Positions 50,409-58,848 of a DNA stretch of 64,000 nucleotides are shown here, piece by piece. Position 1 is the first letter of the stretch. Each line of letters starts with the position of its first letter. The position numbers and the translations under genes were made by a program. Source of the stretch: Clostridia bacterium (lineage in GTDB: Bacteria; Bacillota; Clostridia; Lachnospirales; Lachnospiraceae); NCBI GenBank assembly GCA_009929525.1, contig SAAH01000008.1, positions 1-64,000 on the forward strand, read 5' to 3'. Below the pieces are notes generated by a model. It did no database searches. It was not told the DNA's origin and was given only the letters and a program-made list of their open reading frames with translations.

Positions 50409-51459
50409 GAAATCAATAAACAATAAAACAGTTAAAAAGAAGTCCATAAAGAAGAAGTCTGCCTCAAAAAAATGGAAGACTACGCTTATATTGGGTGGTA
50501 TCTTGATAGCTACTGCTGCGTTAGGCATTACAGCAATCATCTTTGTAAATAGATCCAGTCAGAAGGATATGTCAATGGCTTTTGATGCCACGGATGAATT
50601 ATATGGGATGTATGGCGACCAGATCCAGGTAGAAAAAGCGGATTCGTTCGCTTCTGGTCTGTGTGTCACATCACAAAATATCAGTCTGGAAGGTGTATCT
50701 GCTTCTAAGGATGCCAAGGAAGCACTTTTTGATTTGGATCATGAAAAGGTTCTATTTGCTCAGGGAATACACGAAAAAGCATATCCTGCCAGCATTACCA
50801 AAATCATGACTGCAATAGTAGCCCTTAAATATGGAAATATGGATGATGCGGTGACCATCACAGAGGGTTCGCTGAATCTTGAAGAAGGTTCTACTGAGAT
50901 CGGTTTTCAAGTAGGCGACCAGGTAACGATGGATGAGCTATTCCACGGTTTACTGATTTACTCAGGAAATGATGCTGCAATGGCGATTGCCGAACATGTT
51001 GGCGGAAGTGTAGACCAGTTTGTAGAGATGATGAACCAGGAAGCATTGGAACTTGGTGCGACAAATACTCATTTTGTCAACCCGTCCGGTCTCCATGATG
51101 AGAATCATTATACGACGGCTTATGATATCTACCTGATGCTCAAGGAAGCTTTGACATACGAACATTTTGTGGAAGTGACGCAGCTGAGTGTGTACAACCT
51201 TACTTATACCCGTGGGGAAGAAACGTTAGTCAGTCATTTGGATTCCACAGATCAATATCTTACCAGACAGGTGACTCCGCCTAAGAATGTCACTATCCTA
51301 GGAGGAAAGACTGGAACCACAAGTGATGCAGGATCATGTCTTGCACTTATTAGTCAGAATGCTTATGGAGAACCCTTTATATCGATCGTTTTACATGCCC
51401 CTACCAAGTCAGTACTTTATGATAATATGAACCAGCTTCTTGCAAGGATAAATTCGTAA
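50395..51459 (+). CDS. dacA: D-alanyl-D-alanine carboxypeptidase (DacA family)
   Basis: Removes the terminal D-Ala from peptidoglycan pentapeptides. The 354-residue protein begins with a very basic region (NNKTVKKKSIKKKSASKKW), then a membrane anchor (about 35-55, TLILGGILIATAALGITAIIF). The penicillin-binding domain has SITK near 133, SGN near 193 and KTG near 307. The start is unclear: it overlaps mgsA, and TTG 50383, GTG 50392 and ATG 50395 are in frame behind GAGGAG at 50374; ATG is shown. It ends the shape-division cluster. Confidence 0.9.
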   Translation: MFTNKKSINNKTVKKKSIKKKSASKKWKTTLILGGILIATAALGITAIIFVNRSSQKDMSMAFDATDELYGMYGDQIQVEKADSFASGLCVTSQNISLEGVSASKDAKEALFDLDHEKVLFAQGIHEKAYPASITKIMTAIVALKYGNMDDAVTITEGSLNLEEGSTEIGFQVGDQVTMDELFHGLLIYSGNDAAMAIAEHVGGSVDQFVEMMNQEALELGATNTHFVNPSGLHDENHYTTAYDIYLMLKEALTYEHFVEVTQLSVYNLTYTRGEETLVSHLDSTDQYLTRQVTPPKNVTILGGKTGTTSDAGSCLALISQNAYGEPFISIVLHAPTKSVLYDNMNQLLARINS

Positions 51460-51486
51460 AATATTTAAAATATTTTCAATTAACCA

Positions 51487-51515
51487 TTGTAAATTTTATG
51501 CAAATATTCTATAAT
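51487..51515 (+). promoter_or_regulatory. Promoter of the small P-loop gene
   Basis: TTGTAA and TATAAT with a 17-base spacer, about 60 bases before the start codon. Confidence 0.7.
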
Positions 51516-51577
51516 TGCAATATGAACACAGAAGTTTTTGGTAAATACATACTATTAAATCTAAGGAGGAAACTGCT

Positions 51578-51997
51578 ATGGTTCAATTAATTGTAGGTAA
51601 AAAAGGGAAAGGAAAGACTAAGCAGCTTTTGGATAAAGTGAACGCAGCGATTAAGACAGCTGATGGAAATATCGTATATTTGGATAAGAGTTCTAAACAT
51701 ATGTTTGAATTGAACAACAAGATCCGCTTGATCGATGTGTCATCCTATCCCTTAAAGAATTCCGATGAATTCATTGGTTTTATCTGTGGAATCATTTCAC
51801 AAGACCATGATTTGGAGGCAATGTATCTGGACAGTTTCTTGAAGAATGCTCAGCTTGAAGGAAAAGATACGACCGAAGCTCTTACAGAACTTAAAAAGAT
51901 TTCAAAGGCATTTGACATTTCTTTTGTGATCAGTATGTCACTTGATAAGGAAGAGATTCCAGAAGCGTTCCAGGAAGACATTATCATTGCTTTATAA
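51578..51997 (+). CDS. Small P-loop protein of unknown function
   Basis: A 139-residue cytoplasmic protein. A Walker A-like loop is at residues 7-15 (GKKGKGKTK), then a hydrophobic strand (GNIVYLDKSS), a second strand followed by a helix (AMYLDSFLKNAQLEG) that could be Walker B, and a helix-strand end (FDISFVISMSLDKEEI). Proteins of this type in Clostridia are sometimes labelled PilT-like, but the length rules out a motility ATPase. AAGGAGG precedes the ATG. It is monocistronic, with a strong promoter and terminator. Function unknown. Confidence 0.7.
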   Translation: MVQLIVGKKGKGKTKQLLDKVNAAIKTADGNIVYLDKSSKHMFELNNKIRLIDVSSYPLKNSDEFIGFICGIISQDHDLEAMYLDSFLKNAQLEGKDTTEALTELKKISKAFDISFVISMSLDKEEIPEAFQEDIIIAL

Positions 51998-52027
51998 CTA
52001 CCAGAACTATGCAGTGGAACAGGACAT

Positions 52028-52056
52028 AAAAAATCTGCCAATTGGCAGATTTTTTT
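52028..52056 (+). terminator. Bidirectional terminator between the P-loop gene and DUF378
   Basis: TCTGCC-AATT-GGCAGA flanked by A-run and T-run (AAAAAA...TTTTTT) gives an intrinsic terminator in either direction. Confidence 0.85.
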
Positions 52057-52095
52057 TGCAATAAATTAAAAATCTGATGTTTTCTCGAAAATCCA

Positions 52096-52302
52096 TCAGC
52101 CTGGTTCTGAAGTGCCGATTCTTCCAAATAAAGTACACAGATAAAGCCCAGCCAATCCAACGATCACATAGACGATCCGTGAAAGCCATGTGAGATTGCC
52201 GAATAAAAAAGCCACCAGATCAAATCGAAAAAGGCCTACCAGCCCCCAGTTCAGTGTACCTATGATTGCTATCACCAAAGCAGTATAGTCTAATCCTTTC
52301 AT
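52096..52302 (-). CDS. DUF378 membrane protein
   Basis: A 68-residue protein with two membrane helices, belonging to DUF378: LDYTALVIAIIGTLNWGLVGLFRFDLVAFLFG followed by LSRIVYVIVGLAGLYLCTLF. The family is common and uncharacterised. AGGAGG lies 11 bases upstream on the minus strand. It is the only minus-strand gene in the first 58 kb. Confidence 0.85.
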   Translation of the reverse strand: MKGLDYTALVIAIIGTLNWGLVGLFRFDLVAFLFGNLTWLSRIVYVIVGLAGLYLCTLFGRIGTSEPG

Positions 52303-52505
52303 GTTTTCAATAACCTCCTGTTGTTTATTCCTTCCTAGTATTTCCGTTATCTTGAAAATAATGTATAAATATTTTGTAAATTAGTTGTAACTTTTTATTT
52401 ATAACTTGTGTAATAAGTCAGAGGATGGTAAAATGTTTAAATATGAGTATATTTATGAGCATCATAAAGTATGTAGCTATGAAGCAACTGAGTAGTTATA
52501 TTTAA

Positions 52506-52527
52506 ATATATTATGTCAGCAAAGCTG
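52506..52527 (+). repeat. Partial copy C of the dispersed hairpin repeat
   Basis: Twenty of 22 bases match positions 1061-1082 of copy A, including the GTCAGCANAGCTG hairpin. It sits in the 249-base gap 52303-52551, in the leader of the HlyD-like gene. A possible promoter TTGTAA-N18-TGTAAT (52385-52414) lies upstream; nothing else is clear in the gap. Confidence 0.5.
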
Positions 52528-52551
52528 CAAGTCCAGAAGGGGAGTGTTTAA

Positions 52552-53943
52552 TTGGCAACAAGTAAAAAGCGAAAACCTTTTGTACGGGTTGGCCATATGT
52601 TCAAGTCGTTAAGGGGAAAGATTCCATTGAATATTGGTACATTCATATTCGGTGCGATTTTTGTATATATGATCATTTCCGTAGTACTGTATCTGACAGC
52701 GGATCATATTCAGTCTTACCAGGTGACGGCAGGACCGTTGGCAAGAAATCAGACTTATACAGCACTTGCACTTCGAGAAGAAAAAGTAGTAACAGCTACG
52801 GCATCAGGTTATATTACCTATTATGCAAGAGAAAATTCAAAAGTTGCAAAATCTGGAGTCGTCTATACTCTGGGAGATAATCAGACAGAAGCTGCGGTGG
52901 AGGAATTGACTGAGGAAGATTACGCAAAGATACGTTCTTCAATAGCAAGTTTTGCATCTACATATAGCGGAAGTGATTTTTATAATACGTATAATTACAA
53001 ATATGAATTAGAAGGAACGATTCTTCAATACAGTGGTCTTCAATCGCAAAGTGGTTCAGGTACGCCACAGACCGTGAATGGACAGACGGTATACACTTCT
53101 GCTCAAGATGGCGTTTTGCTTTATTCCTTGGATGATTATGAAGAAGTTTCACTGGATAATTTGAACAGGGATTTATTTAATCAAAAAGATTATAAGATTG
53201 AAAATCTCCAGACTATGCGTAAAGTAACGGCAGGAGATGAGGTATATAAACTTGTGACAAGTGAAGAATGGTCATTGATCATTCCGCTTACCAGAGAACA
53301 GACGGTACAGTTATCAGGCAGGAAGAGCATTCGTGTCAGATTTCTAAAAGATGATACGACTCAGACAGGTAGGTTTTCCATCCTTACAGATGCCGATGGA
53401 GAGTTCTACTGCCGGATTTCTTTTGACAGTGGCATGCTTAGATATTCTAATGATCGTTTTTTGGATATAGAACTGGTAACTAATACAAAGAGTGGATTAA
53501 AGATTCCACTGAGTTCTATTGTAAAAAAAGACTTTTATATCATCCCAAAAGAATTTGTGACTTACAATGAGGAAGATGGGAAAGCAGGTTTTAATAAAAA
53601 GATAAAACGAGGGAAAGGCGAAGATGATTCCTCGGAATTTGTACAGGTTACGATTTATGAGGAAGATGAAAAATATTATTATGTTGATATGTCATCATTT
53701 GAGAACAGTGATGTGATCATAAAGCCTGATTCACAGGCCACTTATACGGTGGAAGAGACAAAACCTCTGGAAGGCGTATTTTCTATCAATAAAGGATATG
53801 CAGTATTTCGAAAAATATCGATTATCGATCAAAATGATGAATACTGTCTTGTGGAACCGGGTATATCATATGGAATTGCTCAATTTGATCATATTGTAAG
53901 AGACGGTAATACTGTCAATGAGGATGATATCCTATATGATTAG
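52552..53943 (+). CDS. HlyD-family membrane-fusion-like protein, no cognate transporter nearby
   Basis: A 463-residue protein with a basic N-terminus, one membrane helix (about 28-50, IGTFIFGAIFVYMIISVVLYL), and an extracytoplasmic part with the split biotinyl-lipoyl-like halves of membrane-fusion proteins (ATASGYITYYARENSKVAKSG near 82, DGVLLYSLDDYEEV near 183). The C-terminal YIIPKEFVTY and VVEPGISYGIAQFD stretches fit the HlyD-type barrels. The TTG start has AAGGGGAG upstream. No ABC or RND pump gene is adjacent; instead yggS and sepF follow, an order seen in other Clostridia as far as I recall. An envelope or division role is possible. Confidence 0.75.
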   Translation: MATSKKRKPFVRVGHMFKSLRGKIPLNIGTFIFGAIFVYMIISVVLYLTADHIQSYQVTAGPLARNQTYTALALREEKVVTATASGYITYYARENSKVAKSGVVYTLGDNQTEAAVEELTEEDYAKIRSSIASFASTYSGSDFYNTYNYKYELEGTILQYSGLQSQSGSGTPQTVNGQTVYTSAQDGVLLYSLDDYEEVSLDNLNRDLFNQKDYKIENLQTMRKVTAGDEVYKLVTSEEWSLIIPLTREQTVQLSGRKSIRVRFLKDDTTQTGRFSILTDADGEFYCRISFDSGMLRYSNDRFLDIELVTNTKSGLKIPLSSIVKKDFYIIPKEFVTYNEEDGKAGFNKKIKRGKGEDDSSEFVQVTIYEEDEKYYYVDMSSFENSDVIIKPDSQATYTVEETKPLEGVFSINKGYAVFRKISIIDQNDEYCLVEPGISYGIAQFDHIVRDGNTVNEDDILYD

Positions 53944-53994
53944 CGAGAATAAAGCGATTTCAGAATATTACTATACAAAGGAGTAGATTAACAT

Positions 53995-54693
53995 ATGATA
54001 GCAAAACAGCTTAGGGAAGTTCAGAACAACATTCTGGAAGCATGCAAAAAAAGTGGGCGAGATCCTCAGGAAGTAACTTTGATCGCCGTAAGTAAGACAA
54101 AGCCCATATCAATGATAGAGGAGGCAATATCTGCCGGGCAGTCTATATTTGGTGAAAATAAGGTTCAGGAACTTTGTATGAAGTATGATTCACTTCCTAA
54201 AAATCTTTCATGGCATCTGATAGGCCATCTTCAGCGTAATAAGGTAAAATATATTGCCGACAAGGCTGCACTGATCCATTCTGTTGACTCATTGAAGCTT
54301 GCACAGACGATAGACCAGGAAGGAAAGAAACATAATAGGATTGTTCCTGTACTGATAGAAGTAAATGTTGCAGGTGAGGAGTCGAAGTTTGGGGTGTCTG
54401 TTGAAGAGACGATCGGATTGATCGAAGAGGTTTCCAAACTTCCAAATGTTCAGATAAAAGGGTTGATGACAATTGCACCATTTGTTGAGAATCCAGAGGA
54501 AAATCGCACTATTTTCCGTAAATTGAAGCAATTAAGTGTTGACATCAAGGGTAAAAACATGAATAATGTGTATATGGATATTCTGAGCATGGGTATGACG
54601 AATGATTATCAGGTAGCTGTAGAAGAAGGCGCTACTATGGTCCGTGTGGGAACAGGTATCTTTGGCGAACGAGATTATTCCAAAACAATATAG
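53995..54693 (+). CDS. yggS: YggS/PLPBP-family PLP homeostasis protein
   Basis: A 232-residue alanine-racemase-like barrel that binds PLP but is not an enzyme with a known reaction; it affects PLP and amino-acid balance. The PLP Lys is in TLIAVSKTKP near 27-36; IFGENKVQEL, WHLIGHLQRNK, LIEVNVAGEESKFG, GLMTIAP and LSMGMTNDYQVAVEEGATMVRVG(T) are present. AAAGGAG precedes the start. Location before sepF is conserved in Gram-positives. Confidence 0.95.
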   Translation: MIAKQLREVQNNILEACKKSGRDPQEVTLIAVSKTKPISMIEEAISAGQSIFGENKVQELCMKYDSLPKNLSWHLIGHLQRNKVKYIADKAALIHSVDSLKLAQTIDQEGKKHNRIVPVLIEVNVAGEESKFGVSVEETIGLIEEVSKLPNVQIKGLMTIAPFVENPEENRTIFRKLKQLSVDIKGKNMNNVYMDILSMGMTNDYQVAVEEGATMVRVGTGIFGERDYSKTI

Positions 54694-54715
54694 ATCACAG
54701 ATAGGAGATTATAAA

Positions 54716-55312
54716 ATGAGTGTTTTAGATAAGTTTTTAGATGCAATCCGGTTAAATGATGATTTCGATGACGATGATGAATTCTTTGATGATGATGAAT
54801 TGGAATCGTTGGATGAGGAAAAACCGAAACGCCGTTTCTTTAAAAAGTTGGAAGAAGATTTTGATGATGACGATGAAGATGAAGAAGAGTATGTAAAACC
54901 ATCTAAAAAGACAGTTTCAACATCAGCTAAGCCATCAAAAGCACCAAAGCAGTCGGCGAAGGCACCCGCATCTTCTTCGAAGATTACCCCTATGAGAAAT
55001 AGGAAAAATGGTACTCCCGGCAATATGGAAGTATGCGTGATAAAACCATCTTCTATGGAAGATACAAGGGATATTGCAGATACACTGATCGATAAATGTA
55101 CGGTGGTACTAAACCTGGAAGGAATCGATGTTGAAGTTGCACAGAGAATTATTGATTTTTGCTCTGGTGCATGTTATTCCATCGGCGGAAGCTTACAGAA
55201 GATTTCCAGTTACATTTTTATCCTTACTCCAGCAAATGTGGAAATCTCAGGTGATTTCCAGGAAATTTTAAGTGGAGCTTTTGATGTAGCATCTGTAAGA
55301 ACAAATTTCTAA
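54716..55312 (+). CDS. sepF: Cell division protein SepF
   Basis: Membrane-binding protein that tethers FtsZ and shapes the septum in Gram-positives. The 198-residue protein has an N-terminal amphipathic helix (MSVLDKFLDAIRL), an extended Asp/Glu-rich region (15-60) and a Ser/Lys/Pro-rich linker, then the SepF core (about 95-198) with EVCVIKPSSMEDTRDIADTL and RIIDFCSGACYSIGGSL. The track start at 54644 lies within yggS; ATG 54716 is preceded by AGGAG. Confidence 0.95.
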   Translation: MSVLDKFLDAIRLNDDFDDDDEFFDDDELESLDEEKPKRRFFKKLEEDFDDDDEDEEEYVKPSKKTVSTSAKPSKAPKQSAKAPASSSKITPMRNRKNGTPGNMEVCVIKPSSMEDTRDIADTLIDKCTVVLNLEGIDVEVAQRIIDFCSGACYSIGGSLQKISSYIFILTPANVEISGDFQEILSGAFDVASVRTNF

Positions 55313-55375
55313 TTATTCAAAGCAAACATAAAAATGATCATAATAAATTTATATCAAATAAAAATTCATATGGAG

Positions 55376-55454
55376 CATAGGAGGGTCTTTTTATAAAAAG
55401 AGATCATCCTATGTGTGAGCAGAGCGTCAGACAGCATCATTTACTCCTGATGCT
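55376..55454 (+). promoter_or_regulatory. Paired hairpins in the aroB leader
   Basis: In the 170-base gap before aroB, CATAGGA (55376-55382) pairs with TCCTATG (55407-55413) around an inner CTTTTTATAAAAAG stem, and AGCATCA (55433-55439) pairs with TGATGCT (55448-55454), ending in CTTTCTT. They could terminate the sepF transcript or regulate aroB. No T-box motif is present. Confidence 0.4.
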
Positions 55455-55482
55455 CTTTCTTATGAAAAGGAGGATAAAAACT

Positions 55483-56589
55483 ATGAGTAAACGATTAAGA
55501 GTTCATCGTGAGCATGAATTTGATTATTCTATTGTATGGGAGGAGGATTTTTCCAGACTGCCGAATGAAATTGATGACTTGAAATTGTCATTTGATAAGA
55601 TCTGTATCGTAACAGACGATATCGTTGCTGATTTATATGCACAGGAGGTTGCTGACGTTCTTGCACAGACAGGCAAGCAGGTAGATGTTTTCACTTTTCA
55701 GGCAGGAGAGGCATCAAAAAATCTTGATACAGTGCAATCTCTGTATGCATGGCTTATCGAACATCATTATACAAGAAAAGATATTCTGCTTGCCCTGGGA
55801 GGCGGTGTTACAGGGGATCTGACCGGGTATGCGGCAGCAACATATCTTAGGGGTATTGATTTTATCCAGGTGCCGACCACGCTTTTGGCACAGGTAGACA
55901 GCAGCATAGGTGGAAAGACAGGCGTGGACTTCGACCAGTATAAAAATATGGTTGGTGCATTTTTGCAGCCTCGTCTCGTGTATATGAACCTAAATACCTT
56001 GAAAACACTTCCCGAAGATCAATTTGCCAGTGGTATGGGCGAGGTTTTAAAATCCGGCTTAATAAGAGATGATCGTTTCTATGAATGGACGATCAATCAT
56101 ATGTCTGAGATAGAGGAGCGCATCTATCCCGTCATGGTTAAGTTGATTAAAAAATGTTGTGAGATCAAGTCAGCCGTTGTTGAGAATGATCCTAGAGAGA
56201 AAGGCGAAAGAGCGATTCTTAATCTGGGACATACAATCGGTCATGCAATTGAAAAATTGATGAATTTTCAGCTTCTTCATGGCCAGTGTGTAGCATTGGG
56301 AACGATTGCAGCCGCTCATATCTCGTATAAAAGAGGCATGTTGACTATGGAGGATCTGTATGAAATCAGAGATATGAATGTGGGTTTTGATCTTCCTATC
56401 TTTTTTGAAGGATTGGACGCACAGGATATCCTTGCGGCTACCAGATCTGATAAAAAAATGGTGAACGGACAGATTAAATTTATCCTGCTCAAACAGATTG
56501 GACAGGCATATATTGATACAACCGTATCCGATGAAGAAATGATAGAGGCAATTAATTTTATTAATGGAGATTTAATCGATGGAGAATAG
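55483..56589 (+). CDS. aroB: 3-dehydroquinate synthase
   Basis: NAD- and metal-dependent enzyme that closes DAHP to dehydroquinate in aromatic amino-acid synthesis. The 368-residue protein has GGGVTGDLTGYAAATYLRG near 108-126, PTTLLAQVDSSIGGKTGVDF near 130-149, the metal-site GMGEVLKSGLI and NLGHTIGHAIE. AAAAGGAGG fixes the ATG at 55483. Two hairpins precede it. No other aro gene is adjacent. Confidence 0.95.
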   Translation: MSKRLRVHREHEFDYSIVWEEDFSRLPNEIDDLKLSFDKICIVTDDIVADLYAQEVADVLAQTGKQVDVFTFQAGEASKNLDTVQSLYAWLIEHHYTRKDILLALGGGVTGDLTGYAAATYLRGIDFIQVPTTLLAQVDSSIGGKTGVDFDQYKNMVGAFLQPRLVYMNLNTLKTLPEDQFASGMGEVLKSGLIRDDRFYEWTINHMSEIEERIYPVMVKLIKKCCEIKSAVVENDPREKGERAILNLGHTIGHAIEKLMNFQLLHGQCVALGTIAAAHISYKRGMLTMEDLYEIRDMNVGFDLPIFFEGLDAQDILAATRSDKKMVNGQIKFILLKQIGQAYIDTTVSDEEMIEAINFINGDLIDGE

Positions 56590-57109
56590 AGGAAAAGCTG
56601 TCAGATACGGCATTATTGGTCTATTGGCTACCGCATTACTGACATTGCTCGATCAGTGGACGAAACATCTGGCGGTACTTCACCTTGCTGGAAAAAACGA
56701 CATAATCTTGATAAAAGGTGTATTTCAGCTTCAGTATCTGGAAAACAGAGGAGCAGCTTTTGGTATTTTTCAAAATCAGATATGGATATTTGTTATTTTG
56801 ACAGTGATATTTCTTTTGGCTGTTATTTGGATTTATTTTAAAATCCCGAGGGAAAAGAAATATCTCATACTTCATATCGTTGCGGTTGTTTTGACAGCAG
56901 GTGCAATGGGGAATTTTATTGACCGTATCCGTCTTGGATATGTGGTGGATTTTTTCTATTTTTCTTTGATAGATTTTCCTATATTTAATGTTGCAGATAT
57001 ATTTGTTGTTATATCATTTATCATTATTGCGATCTGTATCCTGTTTATCTATAAAGAAGAGGATTTTTCGTTTATTGACCGTAATCACAAGAAACAGGAG
57101 AATAATTAG
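56579..57109 (+). CDS. lspA: Lipoprotein signal peptidase LspA
   Basis: Aspartyl membrane protease that cuts lipoprotein signal peptides, needed for lipoproteins such as those seen in this window. The 176-residue, four-helix protein has LDQWTKHLA near 22, the NRGAAFGIFQN box near 57, GNFIDRIRLGYVVDFF near 112 (first catalytic Asp) and FPIFNVADIFVV near 133 (second). Start overlaps aroB by 11 bases; stop overlaps the next gene's GTG. Confidence 0.96.
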   Translation: MENRGKAVRYGIIGLLATALLTLLDQWTKHLAVLHLAGKNDIILIKGVFQLQYLENRGAAFGIFQNQIWIFVILTVIFLLAVIWIYFKIPREKKYLILHIVAVVLTAGAMGNFIDRIRLGYVVDFFYFSLIDFPIFNVADIFVVISFIIIAICILFIYKEEDFSFIDRNHKKQENN

Positions 57110-58023
57110 TGGAACAGCTTAATTTTAAAGTGACAGATGAAGAACAGGGTATCCGGATAGACAGATATCTTGCTGAGCGGATGAAGGAGCAGTCCCGATC
57201 CTATCTGCAGAAGTTGATCAAAGAAAATGGTGTTACTGTAAATGGTGAGACCGTCAAATCGAATTATAAAGTCCAGAAGGATGATTGTGTTATGATAGAT
57301 ATTCCGGTACTTGAAGAACCTGATATCATACCAGAAGACATTCCACTTGATATTCTTTTTGAAGATGATGATGTATTAGTTATCAACAAACCAAAGAATA
57401 CGGTAGTTCATCCCAGTGCTGGTCATTATTCGCATACGATCGTAAATGCGGTGATGTTCCACTGCAAAGGTAATTTGTCGGGAATAAATGGTGTTATGCG
57501 CCCGGGAATCGTTCATCGCATAGACATGGATACAACCGGTGCAATTGTAATATGCAAAAATGATCTGGCACATCAAAGTCTGGCTGAACAGTTGAAGGAA
57601 CATTCTATTACACGAAAGTACAGAGCAATCGTATGTGGAAATATAAAAGAAGATGAAGGTACGATCAGCGGTGCGATTGGACGTCATCCTGTAGATAGAA
57701 AAAAGATGGCCATAAATGAACGGACAGGTAAAGCTGCAGTTACGCATTATCGTGTATTGGAGAGATTTGGAAATTATACCTATGTAGAATGCCAACTGGA
57801 GACTGGCAGAACGCATCAGATAAGAGTTCATATGGCAAGTAAGGGTCATCCGCTACTTGGAGATACCATATATGGACCTTCCAAATGCCAATTTAATCTG
57901 CAGGGTCAATGTCTTCATGCCATGGTTTTGGGTTTTATACATCCCAAGTCTAACGAATATGTAGAATTCGAAGCACCATTACCAGATTATTTCACACATT
58001 TGTTACAAAATTTAAGAAAATAA
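57109..58023 (+). CDS. RluD-family large-subunit pseudouridine synthase
   Basis: A 304-residue RNA pseudouridine synthase of the RluA/RluD family. An N-terminal S4 domain (IRIDRYLAERMKEQSRSYLQKL, 15-36) precedes the catalytic barrel with PGIVHRIDMDTTGAIVICKND near 140 (catalytic Asp in RIDMD) and the motif CQLETGRTHQIRVHMA near 226. Which rRNA or tRNA uridine is modified is not readable. GTG start directly overlaps lspA's stop. Confidence 0.93.
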   Translation: MEQLNFKVTDEEQGIRIDRYLAERMKEQSRSYLQKLIKENGVTVNGETVKSNYKVQKDDCVMIDIPVLEEPDIIPEDIPLDILFEDDDVLVINKPKNTVVHPSAGHYSHTIVNAVMFHCKGNLSGINGVMRPGIVHRIDMDTTGAIVICKNDLAHQSLAEQLKEHSITRKYRAIVCGNIKEDEGTISGAIGRHPVDRKKMAINERTGKAAVTHYRVLERFGNYTYVECQLETGRTHQIRVHMASKGHPLLGDTIYGPSKCQFNLQGQCLHAMVLGFIHPKSNEYVEFEAPLPDYFTHLLQNLRK

Positions 58024-58103
58024 TGACTATACATTTATAAGAAATTATTTTATAATAGTATAAATGATGATTTAAAAAATGATCTTAGATCGGAGGGGTT
58101 AGT

Positions 58104-58748
58104 ATGGAAACAAAAACCATTATTACTATCGGAAGACAATATGGAAGTGCTGGTCGCCAGATAGGTCGTGCCCTTGCAGAAGAATTGGGTATTCAGTGTT
58201 ATGATAAAGAACTTTTAGATCGTGCAGCTAAAGATAGTGGCTTATGCCAGGAGTTATTTGAAAATCATGACGAAAAACCTACAAACAGCTTTCTGTACTC
58301 TTTAGTTATGGACACTTATTCTTTTGGGTATACGTCGGCAGCATTTTCAGATATGCCGATAAATCAGAAAGTATTTCTGGCACAGTTTGAAACAATCAAG
58401 AAAATTGCTGCAGAAGGACCTTGTGTTATGATCGGTCGCTGCGCGGATTATGCCCTTGCTGAATTTGATAATTGTATGAGTATATTCTTTCATGCAGGTC
58501 TTCAGACAAGGATTCGCCGTATAGCCAAAATATATGATCTGACAGATGCTAAGGCAAAAGATAAGATTGTAAAGACTGATAAGAGAAGAGCAAGCTACTA
58601 TAACTACTATACCAGCAAACGTTGGGGAGATGCAGATTCTTATGATCTTTGCATTGATAGTGGAAAGATGGGAATTGATGGATCCGTAGAATTAGTATTG
58701 AATGCACTTCGTCTTAAGGAAAAAGGTTATAAAAAACCTATTTATTGA
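58104..58748 (+). CDS. Cytidylate kinase-like protein
   Basis: A 214-residue P-loop protein of the cytidylate-kinase-like family (ITIGRQYGSAGRQIGRALAEEL near 6-27; DKELLDRAAKDSG; CVMIGRCADYAL near 110). The family is distinct from true CMP kinase Cmk, and its substrate is not established. GGAGGGG precedes the ATG; TATACA-N17-TATAAT (58028-58056) is a fair promoter. A bidirectional terminator follows. Confidence 0.83.
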   Translation: METKTIITIGRQYGSAGRQIGRALAEELGIQCYDKELLDRAAKDSGLCQELFENHDEKPTNSFLYSLVMDTYSFGYTSAAFSDMPINQKVFLAQFETIKKIAAEGPCVMIGRCADYALAEFDNCMSIFFHAGLQTRIRRIAKIYDLTDAKAKDKIVKTDKRRASYYNYYTSKRWGDADSYDLCIDSGKMGIDGSVELVLNALRLKEKGYKKPIY

Positions 58749-58785
58749 TTTTATGTAAGATAATAGAATAAGAAGATATGGAATC

Positions 58786-58843
58786 GAAAGAATAAAAAGA
58801 TGTTATGTCGGCTACCAATACATAACATCTTTTTTATTCTTTC
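58786..58843. terminator. Bidirectional terminator between the kinase-like gene and ttcA
   Basis: AAGATGTTATGT (58797-58808) and ACATAACATCTT (58820-58831) form a perfect 12-bp stem extended outward by GAAAGAATAAAA / TTTTTTATTCTTTC, with T-runs on both strands between converging genes. Confidence 0.9.
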
Positions 58844-58848
58844 AATAT

